Part shown: in pieces, positions 33,181 through 44,380 of the stretch | Position numbering within the stretch: the stretch's first letter is position 1 | Layout of the letters: every line of letters starts with the position of its first letter | Assembly (NCBI GenBank): GCA_025617745.1 | Contig: CM046873.1 | Location: forward strand, 26,673,410 to 26,737,409 | Origin: Heliocidaris erythrogramma | Taxonomy: Eukaryota; Echinodermata; Echinoidea; Camarodonta; Echinometridae | Direction: 5' to 3' | DNA length: 64,000 nucleotides | Made by a program: the position numbers and the translations under genes | The notes under the pieces: model-generated | The model's input: the letters and a program-made list of their open reading frames with translations, nothing else | Told to the model about the DNA's origin: nothing | Databases searched by the model: none

Positions 33181-34337
33181 GTAACAAATTAAGAACTAGG
33201 GCTAACAATAGTGTGACTATGATGTAAATTTCATGGTCTAGTAACGTTAAAAGTCAGTGAGAGGTTCGAAATTTGCAGTCAGTGTTTTTGGTTTGGTTGT
33301 TTGGTTTGGTTGTTTGTTTTGGGGGAGGGGGTCTCTCTCTCTATCACTCTCTCTGTAGATTTTACAGGCACTAGGCCTAGACCATGATAGTCATATCCAG
33401 ACCATAGTTAGGTCTGACTTTAAACGGATTGATGGCCATACCATGCCCCCTCCGCTTGTCAGGCCAGATACACTGCCTGGACTCCTGGACCCCTGGACCT
33501 GGAATGGTCCTGGGACCGGGCTTGAGTTTAGCTTTAGTCCTAGATCTAGTTTAATTTAGTTTAGTTTTTATATGTTAATGTTAGGAATTTTATATCTAGA
33601 CAGCTGGATCTATTCTAAGTTAGATCTGGAGCCAGATCTAGATCTAGATCTACTCACTGAATTTGCTCATAACCTAGCCTAGGCTAGGGCTAAGTAAAGT
33701 TTGGTTTAGCCACCATTTATTCAGTCTGCAGTCTAAGTTAAATCTATAGTATAGGCCTACTGTATTGTTTGTTAACGTTGGTTTTGGTCTTTGATAAGTT
33801 GGTCAAACATTTAATATAGGCCTATAGACCTCTCATCAAATTAGGCTTAGTTTTACTTACCGAAGATAAATTTTCAGCAACCTTTCAACCAAAGGATCAA
33901 TCAGACAAGTAGGCCTATGTATAACATGGAACGAAACATAACCAGTGCTGTGTTTTTGTGTATATACATGTAGGCCTATAGCTCTATGGTACTTTTTGTG
34001 CGGTGCGATAAAATAATTTACACGTAAAATCACATAGAGATATGAAAAGTTTCTGCCATCAATTAGCAGCCTTGGATAAATATGACGTCACTGCAAATCC
34101 TCCACGCTAATTGGTTGGTGGCCAAAATGTCGTTTTGTCGTGCTGGAAAAAATCGCTCGCTGAGCGATTTTCTGAAACGACTAAAAACCCCTAAAAACGT
34201 CGTGCACGACGTTTCGGAAAATGTTGTGGCAGTCTGCACGGTGCCATAGGGTTTGCATTAGAGCGATTTTTCAGAAAGTCGTTCATGTCGTGCTGTCGTG
34301 TCGTTTGTCGTTTGTCGTGTTTGGTGTGAATCCGCCT
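33181..34337. other. Right subterminal part of the 12-kb element
   Basis: AT-rich with many TAGGCCTA and AGATCTAGATCTAG repeats (33440-33840). The last 250 bp are rich in CGTCGT/ACGACG motifs leading into the terminal inverted repeat. No exon was recognised. Confidence 0.5.
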
Positions 34338-34370
34338 TTAGTCTCGCCTTCACCTCCGGTGGGCGAGACA
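34338..34370. mobile_element. Right remnant of the split TGTCTCGCCCAC element
   Basis: Starts with the duplicated TTA (34338-34340) and ends with GGTGGGCGAGACA, the inverted partner of 21476-21487. It completes the older element interrupted by the 12-kb insertion. Confidence 0.9.
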
Positions 34371-34858
34371 AAAATAGAGATGATCAGTGAGAATTAGGAA
34401 CAACTACAAAACATCCTTGCTCATGCAAGCTTTTTGAACCCGCTGCAATGTCGCCCTATTTGAGAGTCAGGCCAGTATCACCCCATACTTATAGTCCACC
34501 TTACAATTTGTCCTGACTCAAAAAATGAATCATATAAACAAGTTCAGTATCTCACCTGATTTATAACTTTGTCAGTGAAAATATAGTTCAGTAATAGAAG
34601 ACCAGACCGGAGCTGTAGGTTGATTACGAAACAATCATCATCGACACACAGTCATAGTTTTTAGAACCAAGGAGTTGTGTTTGATGAAGATCCATAGCTT
34701 GGCCTTGCCCTTGGTAGCTAGAAGCCTAGATCTAACTTACAACAGTTAGATGTGGTCTACTACTAGTACTACTACTATACTAGGATCTACAAAATGTCAG
34801 CGAGTAGTTCCTGGTTGCTGGCACTAATTGCGACCGGCGAGTTGTAGAGCTTGATTTG
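34371..34858. other. Unassigned stretch with a candidate minus-strand splice donor
   Basis: A CAG|GTGAGA donor on the minus strand ends a possible non-coding exon at 34556. It could belong to the same transcript as the candidate exons at 31380 and 30944. No coding frame was found. Confidence 0.3.
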
Positions 34859-35132
34859 GAATATGGATGTACACATGCGTGTCCATGGGTTTTCAAAATA
34901 CCCCCTAAACAGGTGTTATACTTGGATGAAAAAAGACCCCTAAACGAGAATTTTTGCGCGGTTTTTCATCATCCAACCCCCCTAAACAGGTTTGACTTCG
35001 GTCAGATTAGTCAAAATCTGTTGAAAATCAGCGTTTTTTGGACCCCTTAACGCGTAACGCGCGTTACGCGTTCCACCTGAAAAAGAGGACCCCTTTTACG
35101 CGTTTTCTTGGACGCGCATGTGTACACCCATA
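34859..35132. mobile_element. MITE with GGATGTACACATGCG ends
   Basis: Left ATATGGATGTACACATGCGT and right ACGCGCATGTGTACACCCATAT are imperfect inverted repeats (about 20 of 22). A GC palindrome, ACGCGTAACGCGCGTTACGC, lies at 35048-35067. About 270 bp, non-coding; the flanking ATAT may be the target duplication. Confidence 0.75.
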
Positions 35133-35149
35133 TATCTGAGTGCCCCCCC

Positions 35150-36202
35150 CCCCCGGATCTCTCCTTCCTCGCAGTCGGTGCATATTTTAGGATGGTGTTT
35201 TCTCAGGCTTTCTGTGCCTTCCTGCGTCTATTGCTAAATTATGACAGCTGAAGCGGCATAAATTTCTTCGGAGTCTAAAACTTTCGATAACATGAAGATA
35301 CTGTTCCTGACTTAAATTTCCTGTATGTTCGTAGTTTGTTCCCCTCCCCACTACATCACTGTGCAGATCTGTGGTGAATTGGTTTTGAAAAATATCCTTC
35401 ATAATATAGGGAATTTACTTCACTAACGACAACCCGTTCATTGTCAGTTACATGTAAGTCTACAACATGATCAATCATTGTTTTCGTCAAGATATAGTTT
35501 ACAAGCTTTCAAAAACGTATATTCTTTAACCAGCATGCAGTGTTTTTTCTTGTCATTATTCTATTCATTTTATACGCATGGTATAACAGGGAATTACAAT
35601 CAATATTTTTCATCCGTGACCAATACTTAGCGACACAAGAACATATTATATCAATTAATAATGTGTTTTCTCCCACCTCGTACCTCAGCTAAAATGGCTA
35701 TATTATTACTTTTCTTGTTTGTAACACCAAGAGCATATCTGAGCCACTGTACGTGAACAGGTTCCAAAACATTTTTGAAGAATAGTTCTGAGTGACCTAT
35801 CATTTCTCATAAGTTTTCCAAACTCTATGACAAAATACTGCTCCCCAAACCTCGATCTGTCCCATACAGAAGGATGGGTGTAATAATAACTGACTGGAAC
35901 AGACGCAATATTAAGGGGATGAAAACAGAATACCGACTGATTTCTAAAGTTTGAAGTTTGCTCTTTTGGAATTTCATTTTAGATTTTCGTTTGCGTTGTT
36001 GAAAGTGCCAGCAGAATTCATAGTAATACCTAAATAGTTGACTTGTTTTAAAAGTTCTATCTATTTCAAAGTTGTGGCACTTCAACATTCTTCCATTTGT
36101 ATTACAGATGAATATTTTTGTCTTCTTTATATTAACTCGTATTAATTTAATTGCATGTATGCTATCAAATAATATGCAAACAAACAAACAGTCAATTAAC
36201 AA
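35150..36202 (-). pseudogene. Non-LTR retrotransposon RT C-terminal relic
   Basis: Several frames on the minus strand match the region after the RT catalytic motif of a LINE: KTKIFICNTNGRMLKCHNF and IPLILRLFQSVIITPILLYGT (36202-35825), VQWLRYALGVTNKKSNNIA (about 35740-35680), and FRLRRNLCRF..HNLAIDAGRHR (35280-35210) leading toward a KICTDCEEGE Cys cluster. The order is correct but frames shift at least three times, and the upstream RT and endonuclease are absent. This is a different element type from the CR1-like copies. Confidence 0.75.
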
Positions 36203-36818
36203 AAACTATTCCATTGATTAAGTAATTGAATGCATTGAAAGTATTTGAAAAATAATACATACCGGTAATCCATAACATTAATAATTCTACAATATTCCAA
36301 AGAAGGTGAATATAGCATCAGCATCATTCGCTGTTATGCCGCAAATATAGGCTACCTTACTGATTGAAATCTGAGGTTCAAAACAATGTATTTCGAATGA
36401 GAATTTTCCTGCAGCATAATGAAAAGTTTTGGGCCAAAACACCCAGTCCACGCGCTAGTGAACATCAATGGAGCAAGTGTGTAGCCTCCTCCATTACGCA
36501 TAGTGAGGGATGTCCCAAGGAACGGAGGGGATAAGCCTTTGTCTATATTCTCTCTCGCCCTCTCTCTCTCCCATCTCCTATTTCTCCCTCCCTCCCTCTC
36601 CATCCCTCTCCCCTCTCTCTCTGTCACTCTCTCTCTTTACCTCTCTCTCAACCTCTCTTTCTTTACTTCCCTTGTCTTTTTCTTGTTCCCCCACTGTTTA
36701 CACGGTAAACATGTACACAAACATGTTTCCCCAGCATAGAACATGAATGATACAAGAGTGCAAAATCAACTGGAGTCTAGGCCTGTGTACTACACTACTA
36801 GGTCTTAGAGTAGACATA
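36203..36818. other. AT-rich sequence and a CT microsatellite
   Basis: A CT-rich tract spans about 36548-36680 and produces the overlapping low-complexity ORFs on both strands. The rest is unassigned. Confidence 0.5.
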
Positions 36819-37921
36819 GACCACGTTTACACAGAGTGAACTCGAGTTCAAATTCGACAGCGAATTCAATTGCGACCTTGGATTAGTATAAATTATTTTT
36901 CGGTGGGCTGTTTACACCAAGCGTTGGACGAACTCGAATTCAGAAGGAAAGTGAATTCGACTTGATTACGCCCTCGCTTGGTGGGAATATCGTGATTATC
37001 AACTTCCGGGTTAAATTTGTGAAAACCCCGCGAGTAAGATCAAAATGGCGGTAGCGAGTATTGTAAGCGCAGTCATTTTGATCAGGTTTCGTATGATTTT
37101 ACGTCGGAATAGGAATATCCTGATCAATGATTATATGCGACAGCAACGTGTCAGATCTGCTCGTCGAGCAGACCGTTTAAGAAGATGGCGGGAAGATTTT
37201 TTTCTTCAATCCAGCCGGTTTTTTTTGGGGGGGGGGGAGGAGGGCGAAAGACTGCAAAAGGTAGAATTTACAAGATACTTCAGTGATTTACAGGTTAAAT
37301 ATTGTTTAACATTAAAATAGTTTGAGCTAGCAACGCAATGCTTGTAATTTTTCAATATCTTTGCCTGAATAAACCTATAAACTTGACAAATCTTTTAAGC
37401 CTCCATGTCAGCTTTTCACACATTTACCTTTTGTACATGGGTCAGAATCGATATGTGACCCGCTCCCACAAACCTGCCGTAATGGATAAAATTTTATTTT
37501 AAAGATTTGCTTGTAGCTAAATTGCTCAAATAGCCAGCTTTTTCTATTGATTTGGATGTATTGTCTGAATTGTCCTGGTGACTTCGGCAGGTTTTGTAGG
37601 ATCGTTCGTGCGTTGTGGTTCACTTGTTGGATGACGCTTATTTACTGACGCGTTGCTTAGCAATACCGGAAGTGACGTATGACGGGGTCACTGCGGCTGG
37701 ATATTTGCTCGTCGACTTTCAATTACGTGTCCGTTCACACAGCAAATAGCGAATTTAAATTCGATAAAAGTCGAGTTTGAATTCGATAAATGTTGCTCTG
37801 GGTCGTCATTCGAATTCGAGTTTTGAACTCGAGTTCTAATTGCGACTACCCTGTTTACACACAAATGAACTCGAGTTCAAATTCGACTAAAGTCGACTTC
37901 AGTCTCTGTGTAAACGGGGTC
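36819..37921. mobile_element. 1.1-kb inverted-repeat element with AACTCGAGTTC subterminal palindromes
   Basis: Ends GACCACGTTTACACAGAG (36819-36836) and CTCTGTGTAAACGGGGTC (37904-37921) are inverted with one mismatch. Both subterminal regions carry repeated palindromes AACTCGAGTTC and GTCGAATTTGAAC-like motifs. The interior has one short basic ORF (37045-37320). The target duplication is unclear (ATA left, TTA right). The end sequence and internal ORF are compatible with a deleted Harbinger-type element. Confidence 0.75.
37045..37320 (+). pseudogene. Short basic ORF in the 1.1-kb element, possible transposase start
   Basis: 91 codons starting in a good context (CAAAATGGCGG). A hydrophobic start (MAVASIVSAVILI) is followed by an Arg-rich helix (RMILRRNRN ... 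RSARRADRLRRWREDF). Transposases of the Harbinger group often begin with a hydrophobic and Arg-rich segment like this. A G-homopolymer run then disrupts the frame and no catalytic part follows. Could also be chance. Confidence 0.3.
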
Positions 37922-39100
37922 TTAGAATAAATCTACGAGTACCAGGAGTACTGTCATGACTGTACGGGCAATTTAGGCCTTCAATTATACTGTGTATTAT
38001 AGGCCTAACTTGGTCAGGCCTAACTTACAATACAACACGTTTTACTCTTGTCACTTGTTAGCCCCGGGACGCTGCCACGAAGTGGCAGCGTCCTGAGTGA
38101 AACCAGTACGATTCGGTGGGTCTCACAATCTACCAATGTTCAAATGACCATTTAAAAAATGGCCATATAATTATTTTTTTTAAATTAAAGTATCATATAT
38201 ACGATGCCACTTACCTAAACGGACCTTCCGCAAATCAGCTTTTCCTAAAAAATGTGTAGAATCGATGAATGTCACTTTTTACTCTCAATTTTCGAAACCA
38301 GTCCCATTCGCCATGTTGTTAAAGCAAAATTGAAAATAGGCAATTGCGCATGCGCCTATGAATATTTATTACAATGACGGCATAGTTTTCGTCAATGGAA
38401 TAATGAATATTCATATATCCACTGTGATCCGGCGATCTCTACTCGCTCGAGCTCCTGCCTGCCACTCGTCTTAATGAATATTCATAATGCTCCCTTCTTG
38501 TCTATATATTATTGGAGCTGCTGACGCATGCGCATTGCAAGCAAAACACCGACCTACGGAAGTTTTTAGTACAGCCTTTTGGAGATAAATATGCCTTTTT
38601 TGTATCATCCTCATTGAAAAGAAAGACGACAGTCAATCGTAAAGTATTGTAAGTACCTAAAGTAGCCTAAAATCAATTAATGTCATGTTTCATGGCTATC
38701 ATTTTGACAAACGACCTTGTAATTAAGAGACATCCAAGCAATCAAAGGACTGCTCATCGCAGCCCGAACACTACGTGTTCGGGCTGCCGCAGTAAGTCAC
38801 TTGTGTGTGTGTTGGAACTTGGAACTGGATTTTATTATCCTGCTTTTCTCTACAAAGACTAGGCCTACAGCAATATGGTATTAATTCTACTAGGCCTAGG
38901 CCTAGGCCTATAGACTATTACGGTACCGTCTATGGATCATTGATTTACTATTCTGGTCCATTGTGACTGTTACTTACAGTATTATAAGTCATAAAAGACG
39001 AATTTCACTAGGCCTAATAGTAATACATGTTAAATTTTTGCCTAGTTTGTTTATATCTAACTGATTTGTATGCACCCGTCTACACTGTTCGCGTGCACGT
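37922..39100. promoter_or_regulatory. Possible CpG promoter with NRF1-like sites and a first-exon donor
   Basis: TGCGCATGCGC (38344-38354) and GACGCATGCGCATTGC (38523-38538) resemble NRF1 sites, and CGCCATGTTG (about 38310) resembles a YY1 site. A GTAAGT donor follows at about 38649, so a non-coding plus-strand first exon of about 120 nt is possible. Two short hairpins flank the region: CGCTGCCAC-GAA-GTGGCAGCG (38070-38090) and AGCCCGAACAC-TAC-GTGTTCGGGCT (38760-38784). No downstream coding exon was linked to it. Confidence 0.3.
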
Positions 39101-40465
39101 GTGGCCTACACCGGTATTAAGCCTAGTACCGTAGCGGTACGTTTAGTCTCCCACTCACCTATTGACGAAATGGTACGGCTCAAATCATCAGACTCAGACA
39201 GTCATTCAGTTTTTGCAGCAAAGAGAAAGAGAAATACACTTGAAAATCCACTCCATATGCTTAAATTAAACAAATATGAGACTGGAAATGGTCCTATCGA
39301 TGATAAAATTCCTTATGTATGGTCAGTTTATTTGAATATATCCTGAAAGAAACATGTAAAGGGAGATTTCACGCAATTTTATCTCGACGATCTATTCTCG
39401 GTGAATTCAAACTGCGCGGAAGATCGTGAATAGGATGACGTCATCCACTGGGATTTTTAACCAGATCTCTGATTTGAAGAGCTGATTTCCAGAAAAAAAT
39501 GATCACTGGATTTCTGTCCAATCAAAATGAGTTTAACATCGACAGATAGGAAATTTTACGACCCGTCAAAATCCGTTCACCCCGCGGTTCAACGAACTTT
39601 TAATCTAGAACGATTCTTTGAACAAGTTTCGAGGTGCATACAAATTCAGGAGATTTTGCACTGTTTCCCATAGACAAAGGGTCTGGTATTGGCAACTTTG
39701 AGCTAAAAATGATCATTGGATTCTGAAATGAATAAAACGAATGGTATACCATTCGAAAGTCAATAAAATGAACTTTCAGAATCAGTTCACCCCGTCATGA
39801 ATAGGCAACGCATAAAAATATAAGAAGGATTTATTACAAAAATTTACACATTTTTGTTCGCATTTTACGTGTTATAGTGCGTGCGCGGAACACACGGAGA
39901 GCAAATGCGCGTAAGTTTTCAATAATTTGACGAGTTTCTGAATTTTCACAATTTAAGAGTACTATTTTAGTAATTCATTTTGAGGGCATTTGTTCGCGCT
40001 CAGTGTAATATTTTTCAAGATGGAGTTTTCTTTCTGTAGTGAAAAAGGGGACAGAGTATATAATAAAATTTATCACCAATAATTGATTGCAGGTTGCACA
40101 GTGTACAAAGCCTCATGTTTCTTTGACGTTTTTCATTTGATCTTCCTGAGACAACTGGAAGTCGATGATTTCCACAAACGAAATCTAAAAAAAATTTAAT
40201 TCGATCTTTTTTATTCAAATTAGTGAGGCCACTTTCTAGGTAAAGGTTGTTTTTTTTTATATTATGTAGTGCATCACAAAGGTTGTTTCAAAATATTAAT
40301 TCTAGTGTATCACCCGGCATTTACAGTTTGGGAAAAGGAGGCTCAGGCTAGACCGATGCTATATACCTTATTATCTTCTTCAGTCATGAACTCCTTTTCT
40401 TTCACGATGAAATTCTTCCATAACCGAGAAAAGAATTCTCCAGACACAAGTGTTATCAATGCCCT
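39101..40465. other. Unassigned stretch with a degenerate internal repeat
   Basis: No gene is recognised. An open frame at 39101-39346 is hydrophilic and unremarkable. Segments around 39480-39560 and 39690-39760 share AAAAATGATCA(C/T)TGGATTTCTG-like sequence followed by a TTCACCCCG motif, suggesting an imperfect tandem repeat. Confidence 0.4.
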
Positions 40466-40469
40466 GAGC

Positions 40470-40835
40470 GCAGGGGCGGATCTAGCTTTTCTCCAAGGGG
40501 GTGGTTTGACCAAATTTTTGGAAAAGGTATAGACCCGTATTTTGTTGGTCTCGACAGCTTCTCGAAAAGTCGCTCAGTAGGGCGGGGGGTTCCAGTGAAG
40601 TTTTTTTCGCCGGACCTGCAACATTCGCTCAGTGAGGGGGGGGGGGGATATGGGGGTTCCAGTTTCCCTCCATAATTCCCTGACAAGCAACAAAAAAAGA
40701 AGAAAAAAAGGTCTTCATTCTAAAAGGGGGGGCAGAATCGAGAAAAGGGCGGTCGTCTATCGTCAAAATGCATACTTTTCTTCCAAAAGGGGGGCATGGG
40801 CCGGAAGTGCCCCCCTGGATCCGCCAATGGACCCA
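40470..40835. mobile_element. G-rich repeat of the CAGTGGCGGAT family (copy 2)
   Basis: Begins CAGGGGCGGATCTAG and ends GGATCCGCCAATGG, an imperfect inverted pair. Shares CATTCGCTCAGTG, TTCCCTGACAAGCAA and ACTTTTCTTCCAAAAG with 25930-26165. A further fragment ends at 41075-41090 (TATATCCGCCACTGG). Non-coding. Confidence 0.75.
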
Positions 40836-41090
40836 ACGACGATGCAAACAATCGTCCACAAGCCGAGTAGCGGCGAGCCGTTTTTTCGCTATTTTGAACC
40901 CTGGCCGTATATAAAAGTGATGTTTTCCTGCATGGCATCTATACTAACGCAGTGGAGACCATAAAAAGCAGTCCTGTGCTTTAGGAACGTACTGTGTGGG
41001 TCTGGACATAATTATTATGATGGCGTTTTTCTATGCATATTAAATTTTTACTTGGCAGCCCCCCCCCCCCCCCCCCCTATATCCGCCACT

Positions 41091-42092
41091 GGAGCGGCGT
41101 ACCTCTGTGCTTTCTTCCATGCAGCATGTGACGAAAAATCACATATATTATCGCATATGATTATCACATATAATTATGCTGATGATATCCAACTAATGAT
41201 TTCCTTCAAGAGCAATCAACCTGCTGCTGAAAGCGCGATGAACCGCCTCAAGTCATGTACGGCTGACATCCAAAAATGGATGTTTTCACACTCTCTCAAA
41301 CTAAATACTGATAAGTGTGAATTCCTTATATTTGGTTCCAAAGCACAACGTAGCAAAATTTCCATCAACTCGATCTCATTTTCCAATCATACCATCAATT
41401 TATCTAATTCTTGCCGCAATCTCGGTTTTATGTTTGATTCACACATGACAATGCCTAATCAAATTTCACACATGTGCAGATCAATTAGATACCAGTTGCG
41501 TAACATAGGTTTTATTAGGAAATATTTGTCTAAGTCAGCAACCGAAAAGTTAGTTCATGCCTTGATTTCATCCCGGTTAGATTTTGGAAATGCCCTTCTT
41601 GTCAATTTACCCCAGACTTTACTATCCAAGCTCCAGAAACTGCAAAATGCTGCAGCACGCATTGTGTCGTTATCCTCCAAACGCACTCACATTACTCCAA
41701 TTTTACGCTCTTTACATTGGCTACCTGTGAAGGACCGCATCACCTTTAAGATTCTGCTGCTTACCTTTCATTGTATTCATGGCACTGCTCCTCAATACAA
41801 TATTTCACTTATTAAGCGCTACACCCCAACAAGATCACTTCGTTCTTCCTCTTCTGGCCTTCTCAATATACCCAAAGTATCTAAAACCTGGGGGAACGAT
41901 CATATACATTCACAAGCCCGACCTTTTGGAATAGCCTACCTGAAGACATAAAAAGTTGCTCGACCTCATTGTCTTTTAAAAAACTTCTAAAAACTTTGCT
42001 ATTCTCTTCTTAGTTACTTTTCTTCTTGAGCACTCCACAGAGTGGATTTGGCGCTAAATAAATCACATTATTATTATTATTATTATTATTAA
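41091..42092 (+). mobile_element. 5'-truncated CR1/L2-like LINE, 3' end with ATT tail
   Basis: Carries the C-terminal part of RT, about 100 nt of 3' UTR (GAGCACTCCACAGAGTGGAT, TTTGGCGCTAAATAAATCAC) and an ATTATT microsatellite tail (42070-42092). This is a classic target-primed truncated insertion. It follows the end of a CAGTGGCGGAT-family repeat at 41090. Confidence 0.88.
41130..42013 (+). pseudogene. LINE reverse transcriptase C-terminal half
   Basis: Starts just before motif C: YNYADDIQLM, then MNRLKSCTADIQKWM, SHSLKLNTDKCEFLIFG, the thumb, and SSRLDFGNALLVNLPQTLLSKLQKLQNAAARIV, ending in THITPILRSLHWLPVKDRITFKI. These are standard CR1/L2-clade RT motifs. A frameshift near 41915 moves the last 30 codons (ending SFKKLLKTLLFSS) into another frame. 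The ATG at 41052 is in flanking repeat and not real. Confidence 0.9.
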
Positions 42093-42411
42093 ATCCTATA
42101 TTGCGTATGATACAGCTCCGAAACCGCACCTGTTTAATGAGCTGTCCGAGTCGTAATTTTTAAAGATAGATTACAGAACTATTGATGATTTCTAAGACAA
42201 ATCATTGTCATGTTCGCATCTCTGTGAAAAACCCTTTTACATGTATGTTTTTCAATTTTAAGCGCGTTTTGATTGCAGGGGCCGTTTAACTTCTTAAGAT
42301 TTACAGAGGACAGTTAGTCGAAAAATATGAATTTTAAAAATCAATTGTCATCCTATAATAACTTTACTTCACAAGAATGCATTGCGAGCGAATGCATTAC
42401 CTATGTGTGCC
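42093..42411. other. AT-rich stretch, no gene seen
   Basis: No feature beyond unassigned sequence. Confidence 0.4.
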
Positions 42412-43610
42412 CAGGGGTGTCGATCCGTGTTCACGATTGGGGGGGGGGGGGGGGGGGATGACCGGCAAGGGAGCGAAGCCAGTGGCGTATCTAGGGATTA
42501 TATCGCCCGGGCAAAATTGAAGTTACGTTCCACCCCCCCCCCCCCCCCCCCTGAGTGCCCAAACTTATCTACCATAGCGAGGGAGCAAATTTTTCAATTT
42601 TTAACCCTATATAAATAACGTAATTTCTTATGCCATTTACCCAGGAAATTTTGCAATTGATCACCGCAATTCAGCGGTATGAGAAGTTCGAATTTTATAC
42701 ATTGCTAAACGGTTTTCTATTCACTAACTTAATCGGAAGCTAAACTAACGAAAACCCTAAATAGGCTTGAGAAAGAGTCGAGAAATTCAGCAAGGCTACC
42801 TAAAGTTGAGAACCTTTGCAAATGCTGTTTTCTACACTTTATCCTATACTGGGAGTGCAGCATTTAGCAGGAGTCATTATGAAACTAATACGTGATATAG
42901 CGAGCAAAGCAATTACATCCTTTTTTTTTTTTGGAACCCTTTAAGCTATTTAAGGACTATATAATAGGCCTACTGGGGGTGCGAAATTACAAGATCCAGG
43001 AGGAAAATCATTATGCGAGGGAGCAAAGCGACTGAGCTTTGGAAAATTTTCGCATTTCAAACCTTCAACAACTAGATTTCTAGTGCACTTACAATGCGGA
43101 TTTGGGGCGCATAATCCGTAAGGATTATGAGTTTTCTTCATTTCCCCCTTTTTACTTTCCCTCCTTTGCGTTTTTGCGCCCCTCCAAGTGACGCCCGGGG
43201 CACGCGCCCACTCCCCCCCCCCCTATATAGGCAAAGCGACAAAGCGGGGGAAGGGGGTATCCCCCTCCCACACCAGGCACTTTTTCAAAAATCTGTCTAT
43301 AAAACTTGCATTTCAGAGCATCCCAAAATGTTTTTTTAATGAAAAGAAGGAATGCACGGATCTACGCCAATGGACGGAACCCCTCAATTGAGAATAACAA
43401 TGCGAGCGAACGAATTTTCTTCGATATTTTCGCATTGAAATTATGGAATTTCTTATTTCCTTACTTCTAATGATTAAAGAATGTAATGATATTTCAAGAT
43501 CAAACATTAAAAATCAAAGTTAATGTATCACAATTCTTATTTCTTTTATCCAAAAATATGGGGGGGGGGGATAATAACACAGGCCCGTCCACCCCCCCCC
43601 CCCCCGGGAT
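42412..43610. mobile_element. 1.2-kb element with GGGTGTCGATCC ends and G/C homopolymers
   Basis: GGGGTGTCGATCC at the left and GGGATCGACACCC at the right are inverted. Flanks ATGTGTGCCC (left) and ATGTGTGTGCCC (right) differ by a GT, suggesting a decayed 8-10-bp duplication. Long G or C runs occur just inside both ends and near 42530, 43205. Nested CCAGTGGCGTATCTAGG at 42479 marks an insertion of the GGCGGAT-like family. Confidence 0.65.
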
Positions 43611-44248
43611 CGACACCCATGTGTGTGCCCTTATAGGCCTATAGGTGCTATCCAGGCATAGGCATCAAATAAGGGGAGGTGACATCTGTAGAAGAATTTT
43701 ATGCTGCAAGATAATCACAGTTGCCCTAATTTGCGCCGTAGGGGACCCGCCGGGGGGGGGGGGGGGGGGGGGGGGCAAATTGAAGTTCCTTTATCCCATC
43801 TGATCTTGATTATTAATCATGATTTTGCAGTATGAGTTCTCAATAAAGCAATATCTATTATGTAATAAAGCATTTTTTTTAATGGCCAGTTTATTATGTT
43901 TGACAGTTTTGGACAGGTACATTATAATTATTTTTATTATCATAAGTATTTAGATGAACCTGAGATAGGCTAATAGTCATACTCAGGCCGTAACGGAAAA
44001 AATAAATTGTCATTATTATTGTCGTTGTTGTTAAAATATTGTCACGGGGACAAGGAGGTAAATTGTTCCCGCGTGCCCCTTAATAATGACATTTTGCACG
44101 TCCACCCCCAACCTCCTAATTCCCCGAAGCAAAAGTTTTGTGATCCCGCTGATGTGATCCTCGCAACTATACCCTAATTTTATGTCTAAAGGCAGCTTTC
44201 TAAAATAAAATGTAGGCCTATACATCCATGAACATCGCTTAATCGGTA
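43611..44248. other. Gene-free stretch with a 22-G run
   Basis: Contains a G homopolymer near 43752-43775 and AT-rich DNA. A tRNA-like D-arm fragment, GCTTAATCGGTAGAGCG, lies at 44237-44253 but has no matching B box. Confidence 0.4.
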
Positions 44249-44380
44249 GAGCGTTTCATCAAGCGTTTTGTCAGTGATTTTTAGCGACAAATTTGCTCTC
44301 AGCCAATCAGATGCAAGGATTTCAGTAGCTTATAACAGTTGTCAGTAAAAATCACTGACAAAACGCTTGATGAAACGCTC
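44249..44380. mobile_element. MITE with GAGCGTTTCAT ends (copy 2)
   Basis: Perfect terminal inverted repeat of about 35 bp beginning GAGCGTTTCATCAAGCGTTT. The core TCTCAGCCAATCAGATGCAA is the reverse complement of the core of the 23937-24076 MITE. 132 bp, non-coding. Confidence 0.92.

Larger units (their letters stand above)
22276..34337. mobile_element. 12-kb inverted-repeat DNA transposon (Harbinger-like TSD) with nested insertions
   Basis: Left end AGGCGGATTCACACC and the reverse complement at the right end continue as a terminal inverted repeat of about 54 bp with a single mismatch. Both are flanked by TTA (22273-22275 and 34338-34340). Rejoining the flanks at one TTA rebuilds the end of the older element. 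Subterminal regions are rich in CACGAC/GTCGTG motifs, plausible transposase-binding sites. A TTA/TAA duplication and ATTCACACC-like ends suggest PIF/Harbinger, but no DDE nuclease was recognised. Subtracting the nested elements leaves roughly 5 kb, a size compatible with an originally autonomous element. Confidence 0.85.

Noticed and set aside
36352-36746. Ser/Leu-rich and Arg/Glu-rich ORFs
   Set aside because: Produced by the CT microsatellite on either strand.
44237-44253. tRNA gene or SINE head (GCTTAATCGGTAGAGCG)
   Set aside because: Only a D-arm-like fragment; no B box within tRNA distance because a MITE follows.
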